From the NCBI GenBank assembly GCA_024401715.1, contig JAKSKO010000026.1:1-32052 (forward strand): a DNA stretch of 32,052 nucleotides. Direction: 5' to 3'. The translations under genes and the position numbers were made by a program. The stretch is from Bacteroidales bacterium. Lineage in GTDB: Bacteria > Bacteroidota > Bacteroidia > Bacteroidales > UBA932. The notes beneath the pieces were generated by a model. It worked only from the letters and a program-made list of their open reading frames with translations. It did no database searches and was not told the DNA's origin. Positions within the stretch are counted from its first letter, which is position 1, and each line of letters opens with the position of its first letter. Below are positions 1 through 8,544 of this stretch, piece after piece.

Positions 1-492
1 TATGGCCCCACCCAGGAGAGCAATATCCCTGTGGAGCCCCGCTCCTTCCTGCTGTCCGATACGGTAGGATTCATAAGAAAATTGCCAACCCAGCTGGTGG
101 AAGCATTCAAAAGTACACTTGATGAGGTTAGGGAAGCCGATATTCTTATGCATGTAGTGGATATATCACATCCTAACTTTGAAGACCAACTGCGTGTGGT
201 CAACCAGACACTTCAGGATATAAAGGCCGTAAACAAGCCCGTATTCATCGTTTTCAACAAAATTGACAATTATACCTACGAACCTTATGACGAGTTCTCT
301 CTGAGCCCGAAAACAGTGAAAAACTACACACTTGACGAGTTCAAGAACAGCTGGATTGCAAAAGAAAACACTCCATGTATTTTCATAAGCGCAAAAGAAA
401 AGATCGGAATAGATAAACTCCGTTCCGATCTTTATAAGATGGTGGCCGAAATCCATGCCGGCCGATACCCATTTGATAACTTCTTATACTAA
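1..492 (+). CDS. hflX: GTPase HflX, C-terminal part (5' end outside window)
   Basis: The frame is open from base 1 and ends at TAA 490-492, so only the last 163 codons are present. HflX is a GTPase that binds ribosomes and can split stalled ones (family knowledge). Seen here are the G3 loop DTVGFIRKLP followed by QLVEAFKSTLDEVREAD, which is close to a signature of HflX, then the G4 motif FNKID and a G5 motif ISAKEKIG. The Walker A loop and the N-terminal HflX domain lie upstream of the window. One oddity: the residues just before FLLSDT read YGPTQESNIPVEPRS, longer and unlike the usual short link after the switch I TLDTTVR motif, which suggests a lineage-specific insertion. It converges on frdB and shares a terminator with it. 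Confidence 0.93.
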   Translation, partial: YGPTQESNIPVEPRSFLLSDTVGFIRKLPTQLVEAFKSTLDEVREADILMHVVDISHPNFEDQLRVVNQTLQDIKAVNKPVFIVFNKIDNYTYEPYDEFSLSPKTVKNYTLDEFKNSWIAKENTPCIFISAKEKIGIDKLRSDLYKMVAEIHAGRYPFDNFLY

Positions 493-518
493 AAAAAGAG
501 GCCTCAGGGCCTCTTTTT
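493..518. terminator. Bidirectional rho-independent terminator between hflX and frdB
   Basis: A perfect 11-bp inverted repeat, AAAAAGAGGCC at 493-503 and GGCCTCTTTTT at 508-518, encloses a 4-nt loop. It starts right after the hflX stop codon and lies 20 bases from the frdB stop codon. The A run and T run flank the GC-rich stem symmetrically, so the hairpin carries a U tail in both directions and can end both convergent transcripts. Confidence 0.9.
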
Positions 519-537
519 CATTATAGTAAACCTTGGA

Positions 538-1332
538 TTAGTCCTGGAATTTAGCTTTCAGGAACTCCCTGTTCAGGCGAGCAATATGGTTGACAGTGAT
601 GTGTTTTGGACATTCCATCTCACATGCACGTGTGTTTGTACATGCACCGAAGCCAAGCTCATCCATTTTGGCAACCATTGCCTTTGCACGGCGTGCAGCC
701 TCAACCTTACCCTGTGGAAGCAGTGCAAGTGAAGAAACACGTGCAGCAACGAACAGCATGGCAGAACCGTTCTTACAAGTTGCAACGCAGGCACCGCAAC
801 CGATACATGCTGCAGCATCCATGCTCTCGTCAGCATCAGGTTTAGGAATTGCAATTGCATTTGCATCAGGAACACCGCCTGTGTTTACTGAAACATAACC
901 GCCTGCCTGAAGGATTTTGTCGAAAGCACCACGGTCAACAACAAGATCTTTGATTACAGGGAAGCCGCTGCTGCGCCAAGGCTCGATGGTGATAGTGTCA
1001 CCCTCGTTGAATTTGCGCATGTGAAGCTGGCAGGTTGTAACCTCATCATCGGGACCATGTGCACGGCCGTCGATATAGAGTGAACAAGCACCGCAAATAC
1101 CCTCACGGCAATCGTGGTCGAAAGAGATAGGACCGCTGCTCTTGCAGCCTTTTTCAACTGCTACAGGGTCTATGCCTTCCTGGATAAGCTGCTCATTAAG
1201 AATATCAAGCATCTCTAGGAATGAAGATCCCTGTGAAATATTGTGAACCTTATAGGTCTCAAAGTGACCTTTATCTTTAGGTCCATTCTGACGCCATACT
1301 TTGATGGTCAATTCTTTAAGTATCTTATCCAT
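538..1332 (-). CDS. frdB: Fumarate reductase / succinate dehydrogenase iron-sulfur subunit
   Basis: A 264-residue FrdB/SdhB protein that passes electrons between the quinone side and the flavoprotein in fumarate respiration. A [2Fe-2S] domain is visible with [15 protein letters not shown] (Cys75, 80, 83) and a fourth Cys near 101 in TTCQLHM. The C-terminal ferredoxin-like domain carries [11 protein letters not shown] (Cys176, 179, 182, 186) and [13 protein letters not shown] (Cys231, 237, 241), as expected for the [4Fe-4S] and [3Fe-4S] centres. Length is normal for the Wolinella/Bacteroides-type enzyme. The ATG lies 6 bases after the frdA stop codon, so the two are almost certainly cotranscribed and translationally coupled. 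Calling it fumarate reductase rather than succinate dehydrogenase rests on the likely anaerobic lineage, since sequence alone does not settle direction. Confidence 0.97.
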   Translation of the reverse strand: MDKILKELTIKVWRQNGPKDKGHFETYKVHNISQGSSFLEMLDILNEQLIQEGIDPVAVEKGCKSSGPISFDHDCREGICGACSLYIDGRAHGPDDEVTTCQLHMRKFNEGDTITIEPWRSSGFPVIKDLVVDRGAFDKILQAGGYVSVNTGGVPDANAIAIPKPDADESMDAAACIGCGACVATCKNGSAMLFVAARVSSLALLPQGKVEAARRAKAMVAKMDELGFGACTNTRACEMECPKHITVNHIARLNREFLKAKFQD

Positions 1333-1338
1333 AATGAA

Positions 1339-3285
1339 TTAGTCTTTATAGTTACGTGTTACAACCTGGATGTTCTCGTAGTTGAGAGGCTCTTTGTGAA
1401 GCTCTGGCTCTACGCCGTCACCCTTGTACTCCCAAGCAGCTACATACATGTAGTTTGCATCGTCACGCTTGGTCTCACCTTCTTCGGTCTGCATTTCCTC
1501 GCGGAAGTGACCACCACAAGACTCTCTACGGTTAAGTGCGTCATAAGCCATAAGCTCTCCAATCTCAAGGAAGTCTGCAAGACGTGTTGCCTTCTCAACC
1601 TCCTGGTTGAATGTGTTAGGATCGCCGGCTACGTATACATTTGACCAGAACTCTTTCTTGAGATCTTTGATAAGCTGAATGGCTTTCTTGAGGCCTTCCT
1701 CGTTACGTGCCATACCAACATACTCCCACATGATATGGCCGAGTTCCTTATGGATATTATCCACACTTCTCTTACCCTTGATTGAAAGAATCTTGTTGAG
1801 ACGGTCCTTAACGGCTTTCTCTGCCTCTTCGAACTCAGGTGCGTTGATATCAGTCTTAGGCTCTTTGAACTTGCCTGCAAGATAATCACCTATAGTGTAT
1901 GGGAGAACGAAGTAACCGTCGGCAAGACCCTGCATCAATGCAGAGGCACCAAGACGGTTTCCGCCGTGATCGGAGAAGTTTGCCTCACCGATAGCATAAA
2001 GACCAGGGATAGTTGTCTGGAGGTTGTAGTCCACCCAGAGACCGCCCATTGTATAGTGGATGGCAGGGAAGATCATCATAGGCTCCTTGTATGGGTTCAC
2101 GTTGGTGATTTTCTCATACATCTGGAAGAGGTTGCCGTAACGTGCACGGATAACATCCTCACCAAGGCGCTCTATTGCAGTGCGGAAATCAAGGAATACT
2201 GCAAGGCCTGTCTCGTTAACGCCGAAGCCTTTGTCGCAACGCTCTTTTGCTGCACGTGATGCAACGTCACGAGGCACGAGGTTACCGAAAGCAGGGTAGC
2301 GGCGCTCCAGATAGTAGTCACGATCCTCCTCCGCAATCATTGAAGGTTTGATTTCACCTTTGCGAAGTTTTGCAACATCCTCAAGTTTCTTAGGAACCCA
2401 GATACGACCGTCGTTACGGAGAGACTCTGACATCAGGGTAAGCTTACTCTGCTGCTCTCCGTGAACTGGGATACATGTAGGGTGGATCTGTGCGAAACAA
2501 GGGTTTGCGAAATATGCACCTTTACGGTATGCCTGCATTGCTGCAGAACCGTTAGAGTTCATTGCGTTTGTAGAAAGGAAATATGTGTTGCCGTAACCGC
2601 CTGTTGCAAGAACAACTGCATGTGCACCGAAACGCTCTATCTTACCGGTGCAGAGGTTACGTGCGATGATACCTTTAGCCTCGCCTTTGATAAGTACGAG
2701 GTCCAGCATCTCGTAACGCGGATAGCTCTTTACGGTACCGGCTGCAATCTGACGGTTGAGCGCTGCATATGCACCAAGAAGAAGCTGCTGACCGGTTTGA
2801 CCGCGGGCATAGAATGTACGGGATACCTGTGCACCGCCAAAAGAACGGTTAGCAAGAAGTCCGCCGTACTCGCGTGCGAAAGGAACACCCTGTGCAACAC
2901 ACTGGTCGATGATATTATTACTTACCTCAGCCAGACGGTATACGTTTGCTTCACGGCTGCGGTAGTCACCACCTTTAATTGTGTCGTAGAACAGACGATA
3001 GATGCTATCATTGTCGTTCTGATAGTTTTTAGCTGCATTGATACCACCCTGTGCTGCGATAGAGTGTGCACGACGAGGTGAATCGCTGATGCAGAAAACC
3101 TTAACATTGTAACCGAGCTCACCGAGAGAGGCTGCTGCAGAAGCACCGCCAAGACCGGTACCGATTACAATAACTTCCATTTTTCTCTTGTTACCAGGGC
3201 TAACTACTTTGATGTGAGCTTTGTGGTTTGTCCACTTCTCTGCCAAAGGTCCCTCTGGGATTTTTGAAATTAATTTGTCGGCCAT
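1339..3285 (-). CDS. frdA: Fumarate reductase / succinate dehydrogenase flavoprotein subunit
   Basis: A 648-residue flavoprotein that interconverts fumarate and succinate. The N-terminal FAD Rossmann motif GTGLGG is at residues 42-47, followed by [12 protein letters not shown], whose His74 is the expected site of covalent FAD attachment. Further family motifs are [11 protein letters not shown] in the substrate region, [23 protein letters not shown], and the C-terminal FAD-binding stretch [18 protein letters not shown]. The protein belongs to the longer quinone-linked Wolinella/Bacillus/Bacteroides branch, not the E. coli FrdA branch (inference from motif style and length). It is followed after 6 bases by frdB. 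The unusual point is upstream: only 57 bases separate its ATG from the ruvB stop codon, so the cytochrome b subunit gene (frdC), which precedes frdA in known Bacteroidales operons, is absent here. Confidence 0.97.
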   Translation of the reverse strand: MADKLISKIPEGPLAEKWTNHKAHIKVVSPGNKRKMEVIVIGTGLGGASAAASLGELGYNVKVFCISDSPRRAHSIAAQGGINAAKNYQNDNDSIYRLFYDTIKGGDYRSREANVYRLAEVSNNIIDQCVAQGVPFAREYGGLLANRSFGGAQVSRTFYARGQTGQQLLLGAYAALNRQIAAGTVKSYPRYEMLDLVLIKGEAKGIIARNLCTGKIERFGAHAVVLATGGYGNTYFLSTNAMNSNGSAAMQAYRKGAYFANPCFAQIHPTCIPVHGEQQSKLTLMSESLRNDGRIWVPKKLEDVAKLRKGEIKPSMIAEEDRDYYLERRYPAFGNLVPRDVASRAAKERCDKGFGVNETGLAVFLDFRTAIERLGEDVIRARYGNLFQMYEKITNVNPYKEPMMIFPAIHYTMGGLWVDYNLQTTIPGLYAIGEANFSDHGGNRLGASALMQGLADGYFVLPYTIGDYLAGKFKEPKTDINAPEFEEAEKAVKDRLNKILSIKGKRSVDNIHKELGHIMWEYVGMARNEEGLKKAIQLIKDLKKEFWSNVYVAGDPNTFNQEVEKATRLADFLEIGELMAYDALNRRESCGGHFREEMQTEEGETKRDDANYMYVAAWEYKGDGVEPELHKEPLNYENIQVVTRNYKD

Positions 3286-3310
3286 ATTCTAGAATATTAA
3301 ATTTCAGTCT

Positions 3311-3342
3311 ACAATTTTACGAATTTTTAAGGAAAAGAGCAA
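3311..3342 (-). promoter_or_regulatory. Candidate frdAB promoter
   Basis: Read on the minus strand there is a TTG (complement of 3340-3342), a 20-nt spacer, and TAAAATTGT (complement of 3311-3319). This matches the Bacteroidota layout of a -33 TTTG-like box and a -7 TAnnTTTGY box with one mismatch in the latter. The frdA ATG follows about 25 bases downstream. No stronger candidate exists in the short gap between ruvB and frdA. Confidence 0.4.
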
Positions 3343-4365
3343 TTAAAACAACTTGCTTTCATCAAAATTAAACCTGTCTATACCAAGATGCCTGTACGCA
3401 AGTTCCGTAACCTCCCTTCCGCGAGGCGTGCGCACAAGGAAACCCTCCTTGATAAGGAAAGGCTCATACACCTCTTCCAGAGTTCCCTGATCCTCGCTGA
3501 TTGAGGTTGCAATGGTGTTTGCACCAACCGGGCCGCCCTTGAATTTGGTTATGATGGTCTTCAGAATTTTATTGTCTATTGCATCAAGACCGCGCTTGTC
3601 TATATTGAGGGCGTCAAGCGCATAATTGGCAATTTTAACATCAATTGAACCGTTACCAAGAACCTGGGCGAAATCCCTCACCCTTCGCAGCAGGGAATTG
3701 GCAATACGAGGTGTTCCCCTTGAACGAAGGGCTATCTCCAGAGCCGCATCATCGGAAATATCCACCTTCAGAATACCTGCGCTTCTCTTTATGATTTTCT
3801 TAAGGAATTCAGTGTCGTAATACTCCAATGCGCAGGTTATGCCGAATCTGGCGCGCAGAGGTGCGGTAAGAAGGCCGCTTCTGGTTGTTGCACCAACAAG
3901 GGTGAAGTGCGAAAGATCTATCCTCACACTTCTTGCTCCAGGGCCCTTATCAATCATTATATCAATAACATAGTCTTCCATTGCAGAGTACAGGTATTCC
4001 TCCACTTCCGGCGACAGACGGTGTATCTCATCAATGAAAAGCACATCTCCTTCTTCCAGCGAAGTGAGAAGGCCGGCCAGATCTCCCGGCTTGTCCAGAA
4101 CCGGTCCAGAAGTTATTTTCATGTTCACTCCCAACTCATTTGCAATGATATGCGCAAGAGTTGTCTTTCCAAGACCCGGAGGGCCGTGAAAAAGAACATG
4201 GTCCAGAGATTCGCCCCTTAGTTTGGCGGCCTGGATGAAAATTTTCAGGTTTGTTACTATTTTTTCCTGTCCTGTGAAATCTTCAAGCTCCTGCGGACGT
4301 ATAATTCCATCCATTTCGCTATCTTTGTCGGAGCTTATTTTTCTGGGATCGAAGTTTTCGTTCAT
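3343..4365 (-). CDS. ruvB: Holliday junction branch migration DNA helicase RuvB
   Basis: A AAA+ ATPase motor that, as a hexamer with RuvA, drives branch migration of Holliday junctions. Counting from the chosen ATG (340 residues), Walker [10 protein letters not shown] is at 61-69 and Walker B DVLFIDE at 107-113, followed by the usual IHRLSP. Sensor 1 LVGATTRSG and the arginine-finger region RARFGI follow, and the C-terminal winged helix contains [16 protein letters not shown]. The frame extends three codons upstream to a TTG, but the ATG at 4365 gives the family start MNENFDPR and lies a sensible distance below an exact Bacteroidota -7 box. ruvA and ruvC are not in the window. It is divergent from mfd, another DNA-repair gene. 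Confidence 0.97.
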   Translation of the reverse strand: MNENFDPRKISSDKDSEMDGIIRPQELEDFTGQEKIVTNLKIFIQAAKLRGESLDHVLFHGPPGLGKTTLAHIIANELGVNMKITSGPVLDKPGDLAGLLTSLEEGDVLFIDEIHRLSPEVEEYLYSAMEDYVIDIMIDKGPGARSVRIDLSHFTLVGATTRSGLLTAPLRARFGITCALEYYDTEFLKKIIKRSAGILKVDISDDAALEIALRSRGTPRIANSLLRRVRDFAQVLGNGSIDVKIANYALDALNIDKRGLDAIDNKILKTIITKFKGGPVGANTIATSISEDQGTLEEVYEPFLIKEGFLVRTPRGREVTELAYRHLGIDRFNFDESKLF

Positions 4366-4385
4366 CTCTAGCAAAAATTACAAAT

Positions 4386-4394
4386 ACAAATATA
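4386..4394 (-). promoter_or_regulatory. Candidate ruvB promoter core (-7 box)
   Basis: The complement of 4386-4394 reads TATATTTGT, an exact match to the Bacteroidota -7 consensus TAnnTTTGY, about 20 bases upstream of the ruvB ATG at 4365. No TTTG-like -33 box stands out at the right distance in the very AT-rich upstream sequence. Confidence 0.5.
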
Positions 4395-4422
4395 ACCTTA
4401 TTTTTTATTTTTTGTTTATGGT

Positions 4423-4611
4423 TTATCCGCTGTTGAAATGTTGATAACTTTAAAACCATATTGATTATCAAAATTTTAGCGGAATAATAAATGTTGAAAA
4501 CCATTTGATAAAAGGTTTATAAGAATTAAAAACTTTATTTGCATCAAAGCCATTCGTGACAGTAGAAAGAGCTTTTAACTGCAATTAACAACTTATCAAC
4601 AGTTTTCAACA
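4423..4611. repeat. Cluster of DnaA-box-like 9-mers in the ruvB-mfd intergenic region
   Basis: The 261-base divergent gap holds no credible gene. It is AT-rich and carries TGTTGATAA at 4439-4447, TGTTGAAAA at 4492-4500, TTATCAACA at 4593-4601 and TTTTCAACA at 4603-4611. The last two are the reverse complements of the first two, so the set is arranged symmetrically. A looser TTATCCGCT is at 4423-4431 and TGTTGAAAT overlaps at 4431-4439. TTATCAACA differs from the canonical DnaA box TTATCCACA at one base. The cluster could bind DnaA or another factor controlling the divergent genes; chance in AT-rich DNA is not excluded. Confidence 0.4.
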
Positions 4612-4626
4612 ACAAATAAACGCCGG

Positions 4627-7600
4627 ATGTTAATAAGTACAAAATCTCTAGGCGCTCTGAATGAAGCATTGAAGAACAATATGGATACGTATTGTTCCGG
4701 GCTTTATTTGTCCGCGCGCTGGAACATAGTAGCAAGTATTAAAGATAAAAGGCTGAATTTCATTGTTTTACCGAATAGAGATGCGGCCGAATACTGTGCA
4801 TCGGACCTTTATAATTTCACCGAAGGGGACAGTGTTTTCTTTCTGCCGGATTCGGCCGTGAATCTTCAGAAAAGTAATTTCAAGGATATAGCCGCAGTTC
4901 AAAGGACGGCAGCTATATCGGAGATAAGCCTTTATAAGAAAGAGAAAGCTGTTTATATTGTAACTTATCCCGAAGCGATAGAGGAGGGAATACCTTCAGG
5001 CCTTAAAAAAGCCAAGCCTCTGCTTTCCTTCAAGGTTGGTGATGAGGCCTCCCATGCCGATGTTTCCCAGATTCTTTGTGAAAGCGGTTTTGAAAGGGTG
5101 GATTTCGTTTCGGCTCCGGGCCAGTTTTCCCTAAGGGGAGGTATAATAGACATATTCTCTTACGACAATAATTTTCCTTACCGAATTTCTTTCTTCGGGG
5201 ATGAGGTGGACAGGATAAATATCTTTGACGCCAACACCCAGCTTTCCAAAGAGCAGGTGGATTCTGTGGATATAATCAGGAACCTGGGCGTTGAGAGTTC
5301 GGATTCCAGAGAATCTCTTTTCACTATAATTCCGAAGGATTCACTTTTGTGGCTGGATTCTTCGGATATGTACAAGGATAGGGAATTCTTCTCCTGCACC
5401 CAGAAGTACAGGAGAGTTTTTCTTGACATTCCTCTTGGTCTGAATGTGGAAAGCATACAATTCAGTATCAAAGCCCAGCCGGTTTTCAACAAGAACTTCG
5501 AGATTCTTACGGAAGACATACGCCGCAAATACAACGAGGGGTTCAAGGTTTACATCTATGCCGAGAAGCGCCAGCAGATAGAAAGGCTGCGTGCCATACT
5601 TTCGGAAAACGGAGGCATAGTGCCGGAATTTGTTGAAGGGAAGAATATACACAACGGTTTCATAGATTATGAAAACAAGGTTTGCTGTTATTCGGATCAT
5701 GAGATTTTCGATCGCTTCCACCGCGTAAGCCTGCGACGCACAGTGGATAAGACAGAGCAGCTTACCGTTAACGACCTTTCCTCATTCAATGTAGGGGACT
5801 ATATAGTGCACATAGACCTGGGAATAGGAATTTTCGGCGGTCTTGTACGCATGAGGGATGACAAGGGAAGGTATCACGAGGTTGTAAAACTCCAGTACAA
5901 GGATAATGACGTGGTGTTCATTTCCGTACATTCCCTCCATAAGATAAGCAAATTCCGAAGCAAGGACGGCGAAGCTCCGAAGATAACAAAACTTGGAAGC
6001 AAGACCTGGCAGAATCTGAAGGCCAGCACAAAAAAGAAGGTTAAGGATATTGCAAAGGAACTTATCCAGCTTTATGCCAAAAGGAAATCCTCACGCGGTT
6101 TCTCTTTTTCTTTCGATTCCTATCTGCAAGACGAACTGGAATCTTCTTTCGAGTGGGAGGATACTCCGGATCAGGAGAGGGCGAATGAAGCCGTTAAGCG
6201 GGATATGGAAGATATCTGTCCGATGGACAGGCTCATCTGCGGCGATGTGGGCTTCGGAAAAACGGAAATTGCCGTGCGTGCGGCATTCAAGGCTGTGTGT
6301 GACGGAAAGCAGGTGGCTGTTCTGGTGCCCACAACCATACTTTGCCTTCAGCATTTCAAAACTTTCAGCCGCAGGCTGGAGAATTTCCCGTGTACGGTGG
6401 AATTTGCAAGCCGTCTGAAAACAGCAAAGGAGGTTAAGGATATACAGCAGAGGCTTGCCGAAGGAAAGATAGACATCATCATAGGCACCCACAAACTCAT
6501 AGGTGACAGCTTTAAATTCAAGGATTTGGGCCTGCTGATAATTGATGAGGAGCAGAAATTCGGCGTATCGGCAAAGGAGAAGTTGCGCCAGATGAAGGCA
6601 TCTGTGGACACGCTTACGCTAACTGCAACCCCTATTCCGCGTACGCTGCAGTTTTCGCTGCTGGGCGCAAGGGACCTCAGTATCATAAATACTCCGCCGC
6701 CTAACAGGGTGCCTGTGCAGACAGAGATAATGCTTTTCAACAAGGACGAGATAAAATCCATAATAAATTACGAGTTGAGGCGCGGAGGCCAGGTGTTCTT
6801 CATCCACAACAGGGTGGAGGAACTTGAAAGCATCTATGAGATTCTCCATCGCCTTATGCCGGATATAAGCATATGTATGGCTCACGGCCAGATGGATTCC
6901 AAAACTCTGGAGAACAAGATTCTGGATTTCATGGCAGGGGAGTATGACCTACTGCTGTGTACAACCATTGTTGAAAACGGCCTGGACATCCCCAATGCGA
7001 ATACCATCATAATAAACCAGGCGCAGAACATAGGCCTAAGCGACCTTCATCAGCTGCGCGGCCGTGTGGGCAGAAGCAAGGTGAAAGGTTTCTGTTATCT
7101 TATTGTTCCACCTCTCACTTCCATAAGCAGCGATGCACGCAAGAGGCTGCATGCCATAGAGGCTTTCAGCGACCTTGGCAGCGGTTTCAACATTGCCATG
7201 CAGGATCTGGACATACGCGGCGCCGGCAATCTTCTTGGTGCGGAGCAGAGCGGTTTCATCACCGATATGGGTATGGAAACCTATCAGAAGATACTTGCCG
7301 AAGCGATGGAGGAACTTGGTGTGGATGCCTTCAACGAGACCAACACCCCGCAGAACGATGCATTTCTTACGGATTGCAGCATAGAGACCGATATCGTTGC
7401 GCTTATCCCGGAGGACTACATAGACATTCAGGTGGAAAAGATAAGAATCTACAAAGAACTGGAGAATACATCGGACGACAAGACCCTTATGCGCCTCAGG
7501 GCTAATCTTGAGGACAGGTTCGGCCCCATCCCTAAAGAGCTGGACGCCCTGTTCGACATTGTGCGCATACGCAGCATAGGCCGCAAGCTTGGTTTTGAAA

Positions 7601-7818
7601 AAATCATAATCAAGAACGGCATTATGATTTTCTTCTTCATTTCAAACCAGATGTCACCTTATTTCCGCAGCAAGAAATTCACTTCAATAATAGACAGGGT
7701 GAATGCCAATCCGGGACTTTATGAAATGAAAATGAAAGACAATACCCTGCGCATGGTTTCAAGAAATGTGAATTCTTTAAGCCAGGCATACTCATTGATT
7801 TCAAAATTAAACGATTAA
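4627..7818 (+). CDS. mfd: Transcription-repair coupling factor Mfd
   Basis: A 1063-residue SF2 translocase that pushes stalled RNA polymerase off DNA and recruits UvrA to lesions. The N-terminal UvrB-like module includes PGQFSLRGGIIDIFSY. The RNA-polymerase-interacting (CarD-like) domain starts near residue 387 with FNVGDYIVHIDLGIGIFGG. The motor follows with Walker A GDVGFGKTE (about 539-547), LVPTTILCLQH, a DEEQ box at about 640-643, TATPIPRTL near 665, and the Mfd/RecG-type TTIVENGLDIPNANTIII and DLHQLRGRVGRS. The C-terminal TRCF domain is recognisable in PEDYIDIQVEKIRIYKEL. It is slightly shorter than E. coli Mfd (1148). Isoleucine is often encoded by ATA and arginine by AGG, unlike the highly biased genes at 9856-13877, suggesting modest expression. 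Confidence 0.97.
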   Translation: MLISTKSLGALNEALKNNMDTYCSGLYLSARWNIVASIKDKRLNFIVLPNRDAAEYCASDLYNFTEGDSVFFLPDSAVNLQKSNFKDIAAVQRTAAISEISLYKKEKAVYIVTYPEAIEEGIPSGLKKAKPLLSFKVGDEASHADVSQILCESGFERVDFVSAPGQFSLRGGIIDIFSYDNNFPYRISFFGDEVDRINIFDANTQLSKEQVDSVDIIRNLGVESSDSRESLFTIIPKDSLLWLDSSDMYKDREFFSCTQKYRRVFLDIPLGLNVESIQFSIKAQPVFNKNFEILTEDIRRKYNEGFKVYIYAEKRQQIERLRAILSENGGIVPEFVEGKNIHNGFIDYENKVCCYSDHEIFDRFHRVSLRRTVDKTEQLTVNDLSSFNVGDYIVHIDLGIGIFGGLVRMRDDKGRYHEVVKLQYKDNDVVFISVHSLHKISKFRSKDGEAPKITKLGSKTWQNLKASTKKKVKDIAKELIQLYAKRKSSRGFSFSFDSYLQDELESSFEWEDTPDQERANEAVKRDMEDICPMDRLICGDVGFGKTEIAVRAAFKAVCDGKQVAVLVPTTILCLQHFKTFSRRLENFPCTVEFASRLKTAKEVKDIQQRLAEGKIDIIIGTHKLIGDSFKFKDLGLLIIDEEQKFGVSAKEKLRQMKASVDTLTLTATPIPRTLQFSLLGARDLSIINTPPPNRVPVQTEIMLFNKDEIKSIINYELRRGGQVFFIHNRVEELESIYEILHRLMPDISICMAHGQMDSKTLENKILDFMAGEYDLLLCTTIVENGLDIPNANTIIINQAQNIGLSDLHQLRGRVGRSKVKGFCYLIVPPLTSISSDARKRLHAIEAFSDLGSGFNIAMQDLDIRGAGNLLGAEQSGFITDMGMETYQKILAEAMEELGVDAFNETNTPQNDAFLTDCSIETDIVALIPEDYIDIQVEKIRIYKELENTSDDKTLMRLRANLEDRFGPIPKELDALFDIVRIRSIGRKLGFEKIIIKNGIMIFFFISNQMSPYFRSKKFTSIIDRVNANPGLYEMKMKDNTLRMVSRNVNSLSQAYSLISKLND

Positions 7819-7822
7819 ATTG

Positions 7823-7831
7823 TAACTTTGC
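7823..7831 (+). promoter_or_regulatory. Candidate promoter core just ahead of the coaX-like gene
   Basis: TAACTTTGC matches TAnnTTTGY exactly and lies 5 bases before the ATG at 7837, immediately after the mfd stop. If used, transcription would start within a few bases of the ATG and give a nearly leaderless mRNA. No clear TTTG lies at the usual -33 spacing; the nearest TTG is at 7795-7797, about five bases too far. Confidence 0.4.
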
Positions 7832-7836
7832 CTGAT

Positions 7837-8544
7837 ATGAATCTTATTGCAGACCTTGGAAATACCGTGCTTAAAGTGGCTGTTGCGGATGGAACAACCC
7901 TTGGCAAGACATACAGGTATCAGGGAGAGAAAAAGATAGAATACATTTGCGAACTTGCATCCAGAACCTATCCGGATGTGCTTGCCGTGTCCAGTGCGAG
8001 AGCGCTTACATCAGAGGAAAAAAGCAAGCTGGAAGCCTGTGCTGGGCGTTTTATCCTTCTTGATCCGGAAAATATGGAAATTGCCGGCAGAAAGGATATT
8101 CCGCTGCACCTCACCCCGGATACGGTTGCTTCAATAATAGCGGTAAGGCATCTTTTCAAGGGAAAGGGTTGCAGTCTTTTCGATTTGGGAACAACCATAA
8201 CCGCTACTTTCCTTGATGCCGACGGTTCATACGCCGGCAATACCATTTCTCCGGGAAGCACAACCAGATTCAGAAGTATAAGCAGGTATGCGCGCAATCT
8301 TCCTCTTTTGAAGGAGAGCGAGGAATGTGGTGTTACAGGCCATTCACTGGAGAGTTCGATAATAAGCGGGGTTGTTTCGGGCATAATCTTTGAAATAGAG
8401 GGATTTATATCCTTACATCCCGATAATATCATTGTTTTTACAGGTGGAGATGCGAATTATTTTGCAAAAAGGACTAAAAATTCCATCTTTGTAGTTTGTA
8501 ACCTTGTATTGATGGGATTGGCTTTAATAGCGGAAGAAGAATGA
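7837..8544 (+). CDS. Type III pantothenate kinase-like (CoaX/Baf family) protein lacking the GxDR motif
   Basis: A 235-residue acetate/sugar-kinase-fold protein of the CoaX/Baf family; true members phosphorylate pantothenate, the first step of CoA synthesis. The phosphate-1 loop is kept (ADLGNTVLKVAV, near residues 5-16), as are FDLGTTITATFLDADG, GNTISPG, STTRFRSISRYARNLPLL and the helix SSIISGVVSGIIFEIEGFI. Typical Bacteroidales enzymes read TPxTLGKDRIAAVVGA before the second glycine loop. Here TPDTV runs straight into ASIIAV, so the segment holding the conserved Gly-x-Asp-Arg appears removed cleanly. Catalytic activity is therefore doubtful, and a Baf-like or other role is possible. ATG 7837 was chosen over an in-frame TTG at 7828 that lies inside the promoter core. 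It overlaps the next gene by 4 bases. Confidence 0.82.
   Translation: MNLIADLGNTVLKVAVADGTTLGKTYRYQGEKKIEYICELASRTYPDVLAVSSARALTSEEKSKLEACAGRFILLDPENMEIAGRKDIPLHLTPDTVASIIAVRHLFKGKGCSLFDLGTTITATFLDADGSYAGNTISPGSTTRFRSISRYARNLPLLKESEECGVTGHSLESSIISGVVSGIIFEIEGFISLHPDNIIVFTGGDANYFAKRTKNSIFVVCNLVLMGLALIAEEE

Noticed and set aside
2461-3081. A 206-codon plus-strand frame opposite frdA rich in Cys and Thr.
   Set aside because: Composition is that of an antisense shadow and frdA is certain over this span.
4319-4735. Short open frames (61-73 codons) across the ruvB-mfd gap.
   Set aside because: They overlap the starts of ruvB and mfd, use AT-rich low-complexity codons and match nothing I know.
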